From positions 124,001-188,000 of the forward strand of contig NZ_BBUZ01000029.1 in the NCBI RefSeq assembly GCF_001417735.1: a stretch of DNA of 64,000 nt, written 5' to 3'. The translations under genes and the position numbers were made by a program. Positions 16,481 through 24,746 of the stretch are shown here, one piece after another. The DNA comes from Streptomyces sp. NBRC 110028. GTDB lineage: Bacteria > Actinomycetota > Actinomycetes > Streptomycetales > Streptomycetaceae. The notes under the pieces were generated by a model. That model searched no databases and had not been told where the DNA came from. It saw only the letters and a program-made list of their open reading frames with translations. Numbering within the stretch: position 1 is the first letter of the stretch; the number at the start of each line of letters is the position of its first letter.

Positions 16481-17536
16481 ATGGGTATGCGGCTCGGAAT
16501 CAACCTCGGCTACTGGGGCGCCGGGATGGACGCGGACAACCTCGCGGTGGCGCGCGAGGCCGACCGGCTCGGCTACTCGGTCTGCTGGGCCGCGGAGGCG
16601 TACGGATCGGATGCCGCCACCGTGCTCTCGTGGGTCGCCGCGCAGACCGAGCGCATCGACGTCGGCTCCGCCATCTTCCAGATCCCGGCCCGTACGCCCG
16701 CGATGACGGCGATGACCGCCGCCACCCTGGACTCCCTCTCCGGTGGCCGGTTCCGCCTCGGCCTCGGCGTCTCGGGGCCGCAGGTCTCGGAGGGCTGGTA
16801 CGGCGTGCGGTTCGACAAGCCGCTCGCCCGCACCCGCGAGTACGTGGAGATCATCCGCAAGGCGATGTCGCGCGAGCGGCTGACCCACGAGGGCGCCAAC
16901 TGGACCCTGCCGCTGCCCGGCGGTCCGGGCAAGCCCATCAAGCTCACCGTGCACCCGGTGCGCGAGTACATCCCGCTCTACATCGCGGCCATCGGCCCGA
17001 AGAACCTGGAGCAGACCGGCGAGATCGCCGACGGCGCGCTGGTCATCTTCTTCGCCCCCGAGCACGCCGAGGCGACCACCCTCGGCTCGCTGCGGGCGGG
17101 CCGGGAGAAGGCGGGCAAGACCCTCGACGGCTTCGACCTGGTGCCCACCGTCCCGCTCGCGGTGGGCGACGACGTCCGCGGCCTCGCCGACCAGTTCCGC
17201 CCGTACACCGCGCTCTACGTGGGCGGCATGGGCAGCGCCAAGCAGAACTTCTACAACAAGCTCGCCCAGCGCATGGGGTACGAGAAGGAGGCCGCCGAGA
17301 TCCAGGAGAAGTACCTGGCCGGGGACAAGGAGGGCGCCGCCGCGGCCGTCCCGCACGAGCTGATCGACTCCACCACGCTGCTCGGCCCGGTCGAGCGCAT
17401 CGCCGACCGGATGCGGGCGTACGCCGAGGCCGGTGTCACCACCCTGTCGCTCAGCCCCGCGGGATTCACGCTGGAGGAGCGGGTGGCCGGGCTGCGGGCC
17501 GGTGTCGAGGCGCTGGAGCGCGCGGGGCTGGCGTAG
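16481..17536 (+). CDS. F420-dependent LLM-class oxidoreductase
   Basis: The 351-residue luciferase-like TIM barrel contains MRLGINLGYWGAG at the first strand, EAYGSDAATVLSWVAAQTER, the RTPAMTAMTAATLDSLSGGR stretch and FRLGLGVSGPQV, all typical of F420-dependent LLM enzymes of actinomycetes. The start is ATG 16481 behind AAGAGGTG; ATG 16487 is an alternative. It is probably a single-gene unit: an operator-like palindrome lies upstream and a terminator downstream (17624-17654). The substrate is not evident. Confidence 0.87.
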   Translation: MGMRLGINLGYWGAGMDADNLAVAREADRLGYSVCWAAEAYGSDAATVLSWVAAQTERIDVGSAIFQIPARTPAMTAMTAATLDSLSGGRFRLGLGVSGPQVSEGWYGVRFDKPLARTREYVEIIRKAMSRERLTHEGANWTLPLPGGPGKPIKLTVHPVREYIPLYIAAIGPKNLEQTGEIADGALVIFFAPEHAEATTLGSLRAGREKAGKTLDGFDLVPTVPLAVGDDVRGLADQFRPYTALYVGGMGSAKQNFYNKLAQRMGYEKEAAEIQEKYLAGDKEGAAAAVPHELIDSTTLLGPVERIADRMRAYAEAGVTTLSLSPAGFTLEERVAGLRAGVEALERAGLA

Positions 17537-17623
17537 CCGGGCTCGCGCGGCGGATGTTTCCGCGGCCGTGGTGGGGGCTCGGGGGTCTTCCCCGCCACGG
17601 CCGTCACCGAGCACAACGCCTCC

Positions 17624-17654
17624 GGCCCCGCCGGGTTACGCGTCCGGCGGGGCC
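17624..17654 (+). terminator. terminator after the LLM oxidoreductase gene
   Basis: An 11-bp perfect stem, GGCCCCGCCGG with CCGGCGGGGCC, closes a 9-base loop 88 bases after the stop codon. Confidence 0.75.
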
Positions 17655-17790
17655 CTCCGTATTCGCTCGTGATTCCCTCGTACGGATGAGCCGGACGCCC
17701 CACCTGTTGCCACTGTCGATACCCGGCATTTGACTCTTTTCAGCGCGGACATCGCGACCATCGCGCATGCCGTGCCCGGAGGTGGCAGTC

Positions 17791-18588
17791 ATGCTCTCGG
17801 CGAAAAGCGTCTTCCAGGAGATCCTCGGGAACGACGAGTCGTTCCGGCTGTTCTGCTCCATCGCGGCCAGCGGCGAGGCGCAGGGCGGCTGGGAGAACGG
17901 CCGGATCGCCGCCCTCGTGCCCGACAGCCAGCGTGCCCTCGCCCCCAAGATCACCCGCCATGGCGCCGACGAGGACAAGCACGGCCGGATCTTCAACGCC
18001 CTGCTCCGCAAGCGCTGCCTGGAGCCGGTGGAGGTGCCGCGGGCGACGGACTACACCATGCTGCTGGAGGCCCGCGGCGTCGGCCTCGCCCACGAGAAGC
18101 TGCGCCGCGACGACCCGCTCACCGAGCACGACATCGTCCTCTACCTCGCCCACAGCCGGGTCACCGAGCAGCGCGCCGCCGCGCAGATGACCATGTTGCG
18201 CGACTGCTTCGGTGACCATCCGGAGGTCGGCCGGGCGGTCACGATGATCGCCAAGGACGAGGAGAACCACCTCGCCTACTGCCACGAGGAGTTGCTGCGG
18301 CTGGCCGCCGCCGGGTACGGCCGGACCATCCAGCGGGCGCTACGGGAGTGCGCGCTCGTCGAGATGGAGGTCCACCGGTGCGTCAGCCTCGCCGTGCTGG
18401 CGCAGATGGGGCGCATCCTCGGCTGGTCGAAGCGGAAGACCGCGGTGCTGACGGCGGGCATCAAGGCCGGGTACGGGTACGAGCGGCTGGGCGGCTGGCG
18501 CCGCATGGTGACGCTGCGGATGCCCGAGCGGCGGGACGCGCTGGGGGCCTCGGAGACGGCCGCCCCCGAGGCGCCCGAGTTCGCCTGA
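17791..18588 (+). CDS. ferritin-like di-iron superfamily protein
   Basis: This all-helical 265-residue protein carries carboxylate/histidine motifs at helix spacing: GEAQGG, HGADEDKHG, later AKDEENHLAYCHEE and ALVEMEVHR. These fit a four-helix bundle with an E, E-x-x-H, E, E-x-x-H type di-iron centre. The start is ATG 17791, eight bases after GGAGG; an ATG 24 bases upstream has no such site. The C-terminal part (GYERLGGWRRMVTLRMPERR) is basic. The reaction is unknown. It is monocistronic, with a hairpin following directly at 18591-18610. Confidence 0.7.
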   Translation: MLSAKSVFQEILGNDESFRLFCSIAASGEAQGGWENGRIAALVPDSQRALAPKITRHGADEDKHGRIFNALLRKRCLEPVEVPRATDYTMLLEARGVGLAHEKLRRDDPLTEHDIVLYLAHSRVTEQRAAAQMTMLRDCFGDHPEVGRAVTMIAKDEENHLAYCHEELLRLAAAGYGRTIQRALRECALVEMEVHRCVSLAVLAQMGRILGWSKRKTAVLTAGIKAGYGYERLGGWRRMVTLRMPERRDALGASETAAPEAPEFA

Positions 18589-18590
18589 AC

Positions 18591-18610
18591 CCCGGTCCCG
18601 AAGGGCCGGG
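18591..18610. terminator. hairpin between the ferritin-like gene and the convergent corA
   Basis: CCCGGTCC-CGAA-GGGCCGGG forms an 8-bp stem with one G-T pair and a stable tetraloop, in the 28 bases separating the two stop codons. Confidence 0.6.
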
Positions 18611-18616
18611 CGTCGT

Positions 18617-19609
18617 TCAGAGCCAGCCGCGCCGTTTGAACATGCGGTACAGCAGCGCGATCACTCCGGCCATCAGCCCCAGCGCGGCCGGATAGCCCCA
18701 GGGCTGGCGCAGCTCCCACATGTGCGTGAAGTTCATGCCGTAGACACCGGCGATCAGCGTCGGCACCGCCGCCATCGCCGCCCAGGCGGAGATCTTCCGC
18801 ATGTCGTCGTTCTGCCGCACGCCCATCTGCGCCAGATGGGCCGAGAGGATGTCCGACAGCAGCCGGTCCAGGCCCTCCACATGCTCGTTCACCCGGGTCA
18901 GATGGTCGCTGACGTCGCGGAAGAACGGCCGCGAGCCCTCGTGGACGAACGGCACCCCGGCGCCCGCGAGCCGGGTCATCGGCTCCGCCAACGGGCCGGT
19001 GGCGCGGCGGAATTCGAGCACCTCGCGCTTGAAGGCGTAGATCCGGCCCGCCGTGTTCTGGCCCCCGCCGCCCTCCGGTGCGAACACCTCGGTCTCCAGG
19101 CCGTCCAGGTCCTCGTGGAGGGCGTCCGCGACGTCCAGGTAGTGGTCCACGACCGCGTCGGCGACCGCGTACATCACCGCCGTCGGCCCGTGCTGGAGCA
19201 CATCGGGGGTCTGCTCCAGCCGCTCCCGCACCGTGCTCAGCGGATTGGCCCCGCCGTGCCGTACGGTCACCACGAAGGAGTCACCGACGAACACCATCAG
19301 CTCACCGGCGGTGACGGTCCCGGCCTTCTCCTCGTACCGGACCGGCTTGAGCACGAGGAACAGCGAGTCGTCATAGATCTCCAGCTTGGGCCGCTGGTGC
19401 GCGGTCAGCGCGTCCTCCACGGCCAGCGGGTGCAGCCCGAACTCGCTGGTGACCAGCTCGAACTCCTTCTCCGTCGGCTCGTGCAGCCCGATCCAGAGGA
19501 AGGAGTCCCCGGTCAGACGCGCCTGGTCGAGGGCGTCGGAGAAGTCGGCGGGTCCCTCGGTGCGGCACCCGTCCCGGTAGATGGCACAATCCACGATCAC
19601 GCGGGGCAT
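18617..19609 (-). CDS. corA: CorA-type magnesium/divalent cation channel
   Basis: The 330-residue protein has a large cytosolic alpha/beta domain and two C-terminal membrane helices. The signature GMN is at 291-293 (GVYGMNF) at the end of the first helix, followed by the loop THMWELRQPWGYP and the second helix ALGLMAGVIALLYR. The basic end FKRRGWL matches the family. The start is ATG 19609 (MPRVIVDCAIY). CorA forms a pentamer that imports Mg2+ and sometimes Co2+. It is divergent from the histidine phosphatase gene with 97 bases between starts. Confidence 0.9.
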   Translation of the reverse strand: MPRVIVDCAIYRDGCRTEGPADFSDALDQARLTGDSFLWIGLHEPTEKEFELVTSEFGLHPLAVEDALTAHQRPKLEIYDDSLFLVLKPVRYEEKAGTVTAGELMVFVGDSFVVTVRHGGANPLSTVRERLEQTPDVLQHGPTAVMYAVADAVVDHYLDVADALHEDLDGLETEVFAPEGGGGQNTAGRIYAFKREVLEFRRATGPLAEPMTRLAGAGVPFVHEGSRPFFRDVSDHLTRVNEHVEGLDRLLSDILSAHLAQMGVRQNDDMRKISAWAAMAAVPTLIAGVYGMNFTHMWELRQPWGYPAALGLMAGVIALLYRMFKRRGWL

Positions 19610-19706
19610 TGTGCCTCGCCCGGGTAAGAAGCGCACCGGGGGGAGGCGCGCACGACGGGCGGACACCCTCCCTGAGGGGGCCCGGAGGGGCCGTAGGGTG
19701 GCAGAC

Positions 19707-20402
19707 ATGCCCACGCTGATCCTCGTCCGGCACGGACGGTCCACCGCGAACACGGCCGGCGTCCTCGCGGGCTGGACCCCCGGCGTCGCCCTCGACGAGC
19801 GCGGCGCCGCCCAGGCCGCGGCGCTGCCCGGGCGGCTCGCCGGGCTGCCGCTCGCCGCCGCCGTCGCCAGCCCGCTCCAGCGCTGCCAGGAGACGCTGGC
19901 CCCGCTGCTCGCCGCCCGCCCCGGACTGCCGCTGCACGCCGAGGAGCGGATCGGGGAGTGCCACTACGGCGACTGGTCGGGCCGCAAACTCGCCGAGCTG
20001 GGCGATGAACCGCTGATGAACATCGTCCAGCAGCATCCGTCCGCCGCGGCCTTCCCCGGGGGCGAGTCCATGCGCGCCATGCAGGCGCGCGCGGTCGACG
20101 CGGTGCGCGACTGGAACGCCCGGGTCGAGGAGGAGCACGGCGCCGACGCGACCTACCTGATGTGCTCGCACGGCGACATCATCAAGGCGATCGTCGCGGA
20201 CGCGCTCGGCCTCCACCTCGACCTCTTCCAGCGGATCTCGGTCGAGCCCTGCTCGGTCACCGCGATCCGCTACACCCCCACCCGCCCCTTCGTCGTACGG
20301 CTGGGGGACACCGGCGACTTCGCGGGGCTCGTGCCCCGGGCGGATGCCCCCGCCGACCGTGGCGGGGACGCGGCGGTGGGTGGCGACGCGGGGGCACCAT
20401 GA
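19707..20402 (+). CDS. histidine phosphatase (phosphoglycerate mutase-like, MSMEG_4193 type)
   Basis: The 231-residue enzyme has the phosphohistidine motif in ILVRHGRST and the second histidine in YLMCSHGDII; GWTPGVALDERG is typical of the branch. The last 25 residues are Gly/Ala/Asp-rich and likely disordered. ATG 19707 follows GGGTGGCAGAC. The gene heads a tight same-strand set: DUF3090 protein (20507), PI3K-like kinase (21061) and mshC (22082). In actinomycetes these neighbours recur together, which suggests a shared but undefined phosphate-linked function. Confidence 0.85.
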   Translation: MPTLILVRHGRSTANTAGVLAGWTPGVALDERGAAQAAALPGRLAGLPLAAAVASPLQRCQETLAPLLAARPGLPLHAEERIGECHYGDWSGRKLAELGDEPLMNIVQQHPSAAAFPGGESMRAMQARAVDAVRDWNARVEEEHGADATYLMCSHGDIIKAIVADALGLHLDLFQRISVEPCSVTAIRYTPTRPFVVRLGDTGDFAGLVPRADAPADRGGDAAVGGDAGAP

Positions 20403-20506
20403 TCTCCGGGCGCAGTAGGGTGGTCCCGCGGCGCGGCCGCGCCGCCGCGGCAGCCGCGACCTGAGTAGTCAACCAGCCGACCCGTCGACGCAAATGGAGC
20501 AGGACG

Positions 20507-21097
20507 TTGTCCCGTCAGGTGTTCCTCTATGACCCGCCGGACCGATTCGTCGCCGGTACGGTCGGGCTGCCTGGCCGCCGTACCTTTTTCCTGCAGGCGT
20601 CCGCGGGTGGCCGGACCACCAGCGTGGCACTGGAGAAGACCCAGGTCGCGGCGCTTGCCGAGCGGATAGACGAGCTGCTCGACGAGGTGGTGCGGCGCAC
20701 CGGCGGCAACGCGCCGGTACCGGCCGTCGCCCCCTCCGAACTCAGCGACACCGCACCGCTGGACGCCCCCGTGGAAGAGGAATTCCGCGTCGGCACCATG
20801 GCCCTCGCCTGGGATGGCGAGGAACAGCGCATGATCGTGGAGGCGCAGGCGCTCGTCGAGCTGGAGGCCGAGTCCGAGGAGGACCTCGCCGAGGCCGAGG
20901 AACGGCTCCTGCAGGACGACGTGAACGGGCCTCCCATGCTGCGGGTGCGGCTCACCGGCACCCAGGCACGCGCCTTCGCCAAGCGGGCGCTCGACGTCGT
21001 CAACGCCGGCCGGCCGCCCTGCCCGCTGTGCAGCCTGCCGCTCGACCCGGAAGGACACGTATGTCCGCGCCAGAACGGATACCGCCGCGAAGCCTGA
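20507..21097 (+). CDS. DUF3090 family protein
   Basis: The 196-residue protein begins MSRQVFLYDPPDRFVAGTVG. A beta-rich domain covers FFLQASAGGRTTSVALEK, an acidic middle follows, and the C-terminal zinc-knuckle-like piece is CPLCSLPLDPEGHVCP. The start is TTG 20507 with GGAG seven bases upstream. The 3' end overlaps the start of the PI3K-like kinase gene by 37 bases, so co-translation is likely. The family is found next to the histidine phosphatase and the kinase in actinobacteria; no activity is assigned. Confidence 0.82.
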   Translation: MSRQVFLYDPPDRFVAGTVGLPGRRTFFLQASAGGRTTSVALEKTQVAALAERIDELLDEVVRRTGGNAPVPAVAPSELSDTAPLDAPVEEEFRVGTMALAWDGEEQRMIVEAQALVELEAESEEDLAEAEERLLQDDVNGPPMLRVRLTGTQARAFAKRALDVVNAGRPPCPLCSLPLDPEGHVCPRQNGYRREA

Positions 21098-21939
21098 CGC
21101 CCCCCGAGCCGTCCGAGCTGCTGGCCCGGGGCGAGCTGACGGTGCGCGGCCGGGTCCGCGAGGCGTCCAACGCGGTGCTCTACTGCACGGTCGAGTACGA
21201 GGGCCACAGCGCCCCTTGCGTCTACAAACCGGTGGCGGGGGAGCGGCCGCTGTGGGACTTCCCTGACGGCACCCTCGCCCAGCGCGAGGTGGCGGCGTAC
21301 GAGATCTCCGAGGCGACCGGCTGGGGCCTGGTGCCGCCCACCGTGCTGCGCGACGGGCCGTACGGGCAGGGCATGTGCCAGCTGTGGGTCGAGGTGGCCG
21401 ACGGCGGGCCCCGGGGCTCCGATGAGTCCGACGGCACCGGCGGGTCGGCCGCCGACGGGACCGAACTGCTCGCGCTCGTCGAGGGCGACGAGCCGGGCCC
21501 CGGCTGGAAGGCGGTCGGCTTCGCGGAGGTCGGCGAGGGCCGCACCGCGCTGCTGGTGCACGCCGATGACGTACGGCTGCGGCGGCTGGCCGTACTCGAC
21601 GCGGTGATCAACAACGGCGATCGCAAGGGCGGCCATCTGCTGCCCGCCGCGGGTGGCCGGCTCTATGCGATTGATCACGGTGTGACCTTCAACGCCGAGG
21701 ACAAGCTGCGCACCCTGCTGTGGGGATGGGCCGGGGAGCCGCTGCCGGACGACATGCTGGAGGTGCTGCGCCGGCTGGTGGACCAGCTCGCCGACGGCCC
21801 GCTCCACGCCCGGCTGGCGAAGCTGATCACCGACGCCGAGATCGAGGCGCTGCGGGCGCGGGTGGCGGCCCTGCTGCGGACCGGGGTGCACCCCGCGCCC
21901 AGCGGCCAGTGGCCCGCCATCCCATGGCCGCCGGTCTGA
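21061..21939 (+). CDS. SCO1664-family protein with PI3/PI4-kinase-like fold
   Basis: The 292-residue protein keeps the core of a lipid-kinase-like phosphotransferase: APCVYKPVAGERPLWDFP (nucleotide-binding lysine), the catalytic-loop equivalent INNGDRKGGH (N-x-D-R) and the metal loop YAIDHGVTF (D-x-G). ATG 21061 follows GAAGGA and lies inside the upstream DUF3090 gene. Whether it phosphorylates a protein, lipid or small molecule is unknown. The neighbouring histidine phosphatase could be the opposing enzyme, and mshC follows 142 bases downstream. Confidence 0.8.
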   Translation: MSAPERIPPRSLTPPEPSELLARGELTVRGRVREASNAVLYCTVEYEGHSAPCVYKPVAGERPLWDFPDGTLAQREVAAYEISEATGWGLVPPTVLRDGPYGQGMCQLWVEVADGGPRGSDESDGTGGSAADGTELLALVEGDEPGPGWKAVGFAEVGEGRTALLVHADDVRLRRLAVLDAVINNGDRKGGHLLPAAGGRLYAIDHGVTFNAEDKLRTLLWGWAGEPLPDDMLEVLRRLVDQLADGPLHARLAKLITDAEIEALRARVAALLRTGVHPAPSGQWPAIPWPPV

Positions 21940-22081
21940 GCCGAGGGCGTACGGGACGGCCACGACAGCAGCGGCCAAGCAGCTCACGGCCGCATGCGCA
22001 AGACCGCCTATCCGGCCAACAAACGGTCAGCGGGGCCGGTCCGGTTCGTATCCGGAACTGGCATCCGGTTACGCTCATTGC

Positions 22082-23311
22082 ATGTATGCCTGGCCCGCTT
22101 CCGAGGTTCCCGCCCTGCCTGGCAGAGGCCGCGACCTGAGGATCCACGACACCGCGACCGGGGGACCGATCACCCTCACCCCCGGCCCCGTCGCCCGCAT
22201 CTACGTCTGCGGCATCACGCCGTACGACGCGACCCACATGGGTCATGCGGCGACCTACAACGCGTTCGACCTCGTCCAGCGCGTGTGGCTCGACACCAAG
22301 CGCCAGGTCCACTACGTCCAGAACGTCACCGACATCGACGATCCGCTGCTGGAGCGGGCCGTGGCGAACGGCGACGACTGGACCGCCCTCGCCGAGCGCG
22401 AGACCGCCCTCTTCCGTGAGGACATGACGGCCCTGCGGATGCTGCCCCCGCGCCACTACATCGGCGCCGTCGAGTCCATACCGGGGATCGTGCCGCTCGT
22501 GGAGCGGCTGCGGGACGCGGGCGCGGCCTACGAGGTCGAGGGCGACATCTACTTCTCCGTGGAGTCGGACCCCGCCTTCGGCTCGGTCAGCCGCCTCGAC
22601 GCCGAGGCCATGCGCCTGCTGTCCGCCGAGCGCGGCGGCGACCCGGAGCGCCCGGGCAAGAAGAACCCGCTGGACCCGATGCTGTGGGTGGCCGCCCGTG
22701 AGGGCGAGCCGAGTTGGGACGGCGGCTCGCTCGGCCCCGGCCGCCCCGGCTGGCACATCGAGTGCGTGGCCATCGCCCTCGACCACCTCGGCATGGGCTT
22801 CGACGTCCAGGGCGGCGGCTCCGATCTCGCCTTCCCGCACCACGAGATGGGCGCCTCGCACGCCCAGGTCCTCACCGGCGAGCGGCCGTTCGCGCAGTCG
22901 TACGTGCACGCCGGGATGGTCGGGCTGGACGGCGAGAAGATGTCCAAGTCCAAGGGCAACCTGGTCTTCGTCTCCGCACTGCGCCGCGACGGCGTCGACC
23001 CGGCCGCCATCCGGCTCGCGCTGCTGGCCCACCACTACCGCTCCGACTGGGAGTGGACCGACGGCGTCCTGCGGGACGCCGAGGCCCGCCTCGCCCGCTG
23101 GCGCGCCGCCGTCTCACGGCCGGACGGCCCGTCGGCGGACGCGCTGGTGGAGGAGGTGCGGGAGGCCCTGGCGAACGACCTCGACTCCCCGGCGGCCCTG
23201 GCGGCCGTGGACCGCTGGGCCGCCGCCCAGTCGTCCTCCGGCGGCCCGGACGAGGGAGCCCCGGGCCTGGTCTCCCGAGCGGTGGACGCCCTGCTGGGCG
23301 TAGCCCTGTAG
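22082..23311 (+). CDS. mshC: L-cysteine:1D-myo-inositol 2-amino-2-deoxy-alpha-D-glucopyranoside ligase (mycothiol synthesis)
   Basis: MshC joins cysteine to GlcN-Ins using ATP, the penultimate step in making mycothiol, the main thiol of actinomycetes. The 409-residue protein is a CysS paralogue. The class I signatures are THMGHA (HIGH equivalent) and KMSKS in GEKMSKSKGN. Zinc ligands include the cysteine in IYVCGITPYD, the cysteine in WHIECVAI and histidines in FPHHEMGASH. It is shorter than CysS and lacks most of the tRNA-binding C-terminus, which supports MshC over a tRNA synthetase. ATG 22082 follows a TTACGCT-like -10, so the transcript may have a very short leader. Confidence 0.95.
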   Translation: MYAWPASEVPALPGRGRDLRIHDTATGGPITLTPGPVARIYVCGITPYDATHMGHAATYNAFDLVQRVWLDTKRQVHYVQNVTDIDDPLLERAVANGDDWTALAERETALFREDMTALRMLPPRHYIGAVESIPGIVPLVERLRDAGAAYEVEGDIYFSVESDPAFGSVSRLDAEAMRLLSAERGGDPERPGKKNPLDPMLWVAAREGEPSWDGGSLGPGRPGWHIECVAIALDHLGMGFDVQGGGSDLAFPHHEMGASHAQVLTGERPFAQSYVHAGMVGLDGEKMSKSKGNLVFVSALRRDGVDPAAIRLALLAHHYRSDWEWTDGVLRDAEARLARWRAAVSRPDGPSADALVEEVREALANDLDSPAALAAVDRWAAAQSSSGGPDEGAPGLVSRAVDALLGVAL

Positions 23312-23344
23312 GCCTCGGCCCGGCCCCGGCCCCAGCCAGAGGTG

Positions 23345-23376
23345 AAGCCCCCAGGACCCCGGGTCCTGGGGGTTTC
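23345..23376 (+). terminator. terminator after mshC
   Basis: CCCCCAGGACC pairs with GGTCCTGGGGG around a short loop, flanked by GAAG/TTTC pairs. It is followed by a T-containing stretch 50 bases after the mshC stop. Confidence 0.85.
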
Positions 23377-23389
23377 AGCCTTTGAGCCC

Positions 23390-23421
23390 GGCCTCGCCCT
23401 CGGCCCCCCGAGGGCGAGGCC
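23390..23421. terminator. second hairpin between mshC and the PAC2 gene
   Basis: GGCCTCGCCCTCGG and CCGAGGGCGAGGCC form a perfect 14-bp stem with a 4-base loop. It lies just after the stop of the minus-strand PAC2 gene and probably ends its transcript. Confidence 0.8.
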
Positions 23422-23436
23422 GGGCGCGCGCCGGAG

Positions 23437-24495
23437 TCAGCCCTGGTCGTCCGGGCGGTCGTCCGGGCCGGTGCTGCCCGCGTCCTCGTCGTCGCCGGAG
23501 GCGTCGTCGCCGGAATCGTCGTCCTTCGCGGACGGCTTCCGGGGCCGGGGGTGGCCGCTGCCGGGGTCGCGCAGGTACGGGGCGCCCTCGCGGCCGTCGG
23601 CCACGCCGCCGGTGCCCGTCTCCGTCGCATGGCCGCCCGGCGTGCCCGGTGAGCCGTCCCGGCGGCGCAGGTAGCGCTCGAATTCGCGCGCGATCGCCTC
23701 GCCCGACGCCTCCGGCAGCTCCGCGGTGTCCCGGGCCTCCTCCAGTGACTGGACGTACTCGGCGACCTCGCTGTCCTCCGAGGCCAGTTGGTCCACGCCG
23801 AGCTGCCAGGCGCGCGCGTCCTCGGTCAGCTCGCCGAGCGGGATGCGGACGCCGATCAGGTCCTCGAGGCGGTTCAGCAGGGCCAGGGTCGCCTTCGGGT
23901 TCGGCGGCTGGGAGACGTAGTGCGGGACGGCCGCCCACAGGCTCACCGCGGGGACACCGGCGTGGGTGCAGGCCTCCTGGAGGATGCCGACGATGCCGGT
24001 CGGGCCCTCGTAGCGGGTCTCCTCGAGGTCCAGGCTGCGGGCCAGGTCCGGGTCGGAGGTGACACCGCTGACCGGCACCGGCCGGGTGTGCGGGGTGTCG
24101 CCGAGCAGTGCCCCGAGGACGACGACCATCTCGACGCCCAACTCATGGGCGTAGCCGAGGATCTCGTTGCAGAACGACCGCCACCGCATGCTCGGCTCGA
24201 TACCGCGCACCAGCACCAGGTCGCGGGTCTTCTCGCCGCCCTCCGCGCGGACCACGGAGAGCCGGGTGGTCGGCCAGGTGATCTTGCGGACCCCGTTGTC
24301 CAGCGCGACGGTGGGCCGGTTCACCTGGAAGTCGTAGTAGTCCTCGGCGTCGAGGGCGGCGAAGACCTCGCCCTTCCACTCCCGGTCCAGGTGCCCGACC
24401 GCGGTGGAGGCGGCGTCTCCGGCGTCGTTCCAGCCCTCGAAGGCACAGATCATGACCGGGTCGATCAGCTCGGGAACCCCCTCAAGCTCGATCAC
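23437..24495 (-). CDS. PAC2 family protein (proteasome-assembly-chaperone-like fold)
   Basis: The 352-residue protein opens MIELEGVPELIDPVMICAFE with GWNDAGDAAS, the hallmark of bacterial PAC2 proteins. It has a central alpha/beta domain (VVVLGALLGDTPHTRPVPVSG, ACTHAGVPAVSLWAAVPHYV). The last 75 residues are Gly/Asp/Lys-rich and disordered. The fold is shared with eukaryotic and archaeal proteasome assembly chaperones, but bacterial PAC2 proteins have no proven proteasome role. It converges on mshC. A proteasome locus lies 29 kb away in this window, which makes a link worth testing but does not show one. Confidence 0.85.
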   Translation of the reverse strand: MIELEGVPELIDPVMICAFEGWNDAGDAASTAVGHLDREWKGEVFAALDAEDYYDFQVNRPTVALDNGVRKITWPTTRLSVVRAEGGEKTRDLVLVRGIEPSMRWRSFCNEILGYAHELGVEMVVVLGALLGDTPHTRPVPVSGVTSDPDLARSLDLEETRYEGPTGIVGILQEACTHAGVPAVSLWAAVPHYVSQPPNPKATLALLNRLEDLIGVRIPLGELTEDARAWQLGVDQLASEDSEVAEYVQSLEEARDTAELPEASGEAIAREFERYLRRRDGSPGTPGGHATETGTGGVADGREGAPYLRDPGSGHPRPRKPSAKDDDSGDDASGDDEDAGSTGPDDRPDDQG

Positions 24496-24660
24496 CCAGC
24501 GCCTCCTTCCGACCGGGGCGGACGGGTTGGTACCGCCCCCGGTTGCAGTTCGTTTGCGTGCGCCCCAAGCCTACGGCTTCGAGGGGCTCCCGCCGCAGCC
24601 CCCGTACAGCAACCCACAGTCATTCATCCGACCTGTTTCCTGAAAGTTCCGCCACACCTC

Positions 24661-24716
24661 TGGACGAGACCGCCAGGTCAGCGCTATACATCGGATCACC
24701 GATAAAGGTCCGATGT
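24661..24716 (+). promoter_or_regulatory. promoter and operator of the L-fucose operon
   Basis: TGGACG (24661-24666) and TATACA (24685-24690), 18 bases apart, form a plausible promoter. Over the -10 lies ACATCGGAT (24688-24696), and TCCGATGT follows (24709-24716). The two are arms of an inverted repeat, ACATCGGA/TCCGATGT, with 13 bases between. The same word occurs ahead of the FadR gene (34034-34044), so that protein probably represses here. Confidence 0.6.
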
Positions 24717-24746
24717 TCTATTGCGCGTCGTTCAGGGAGCCCCCCA

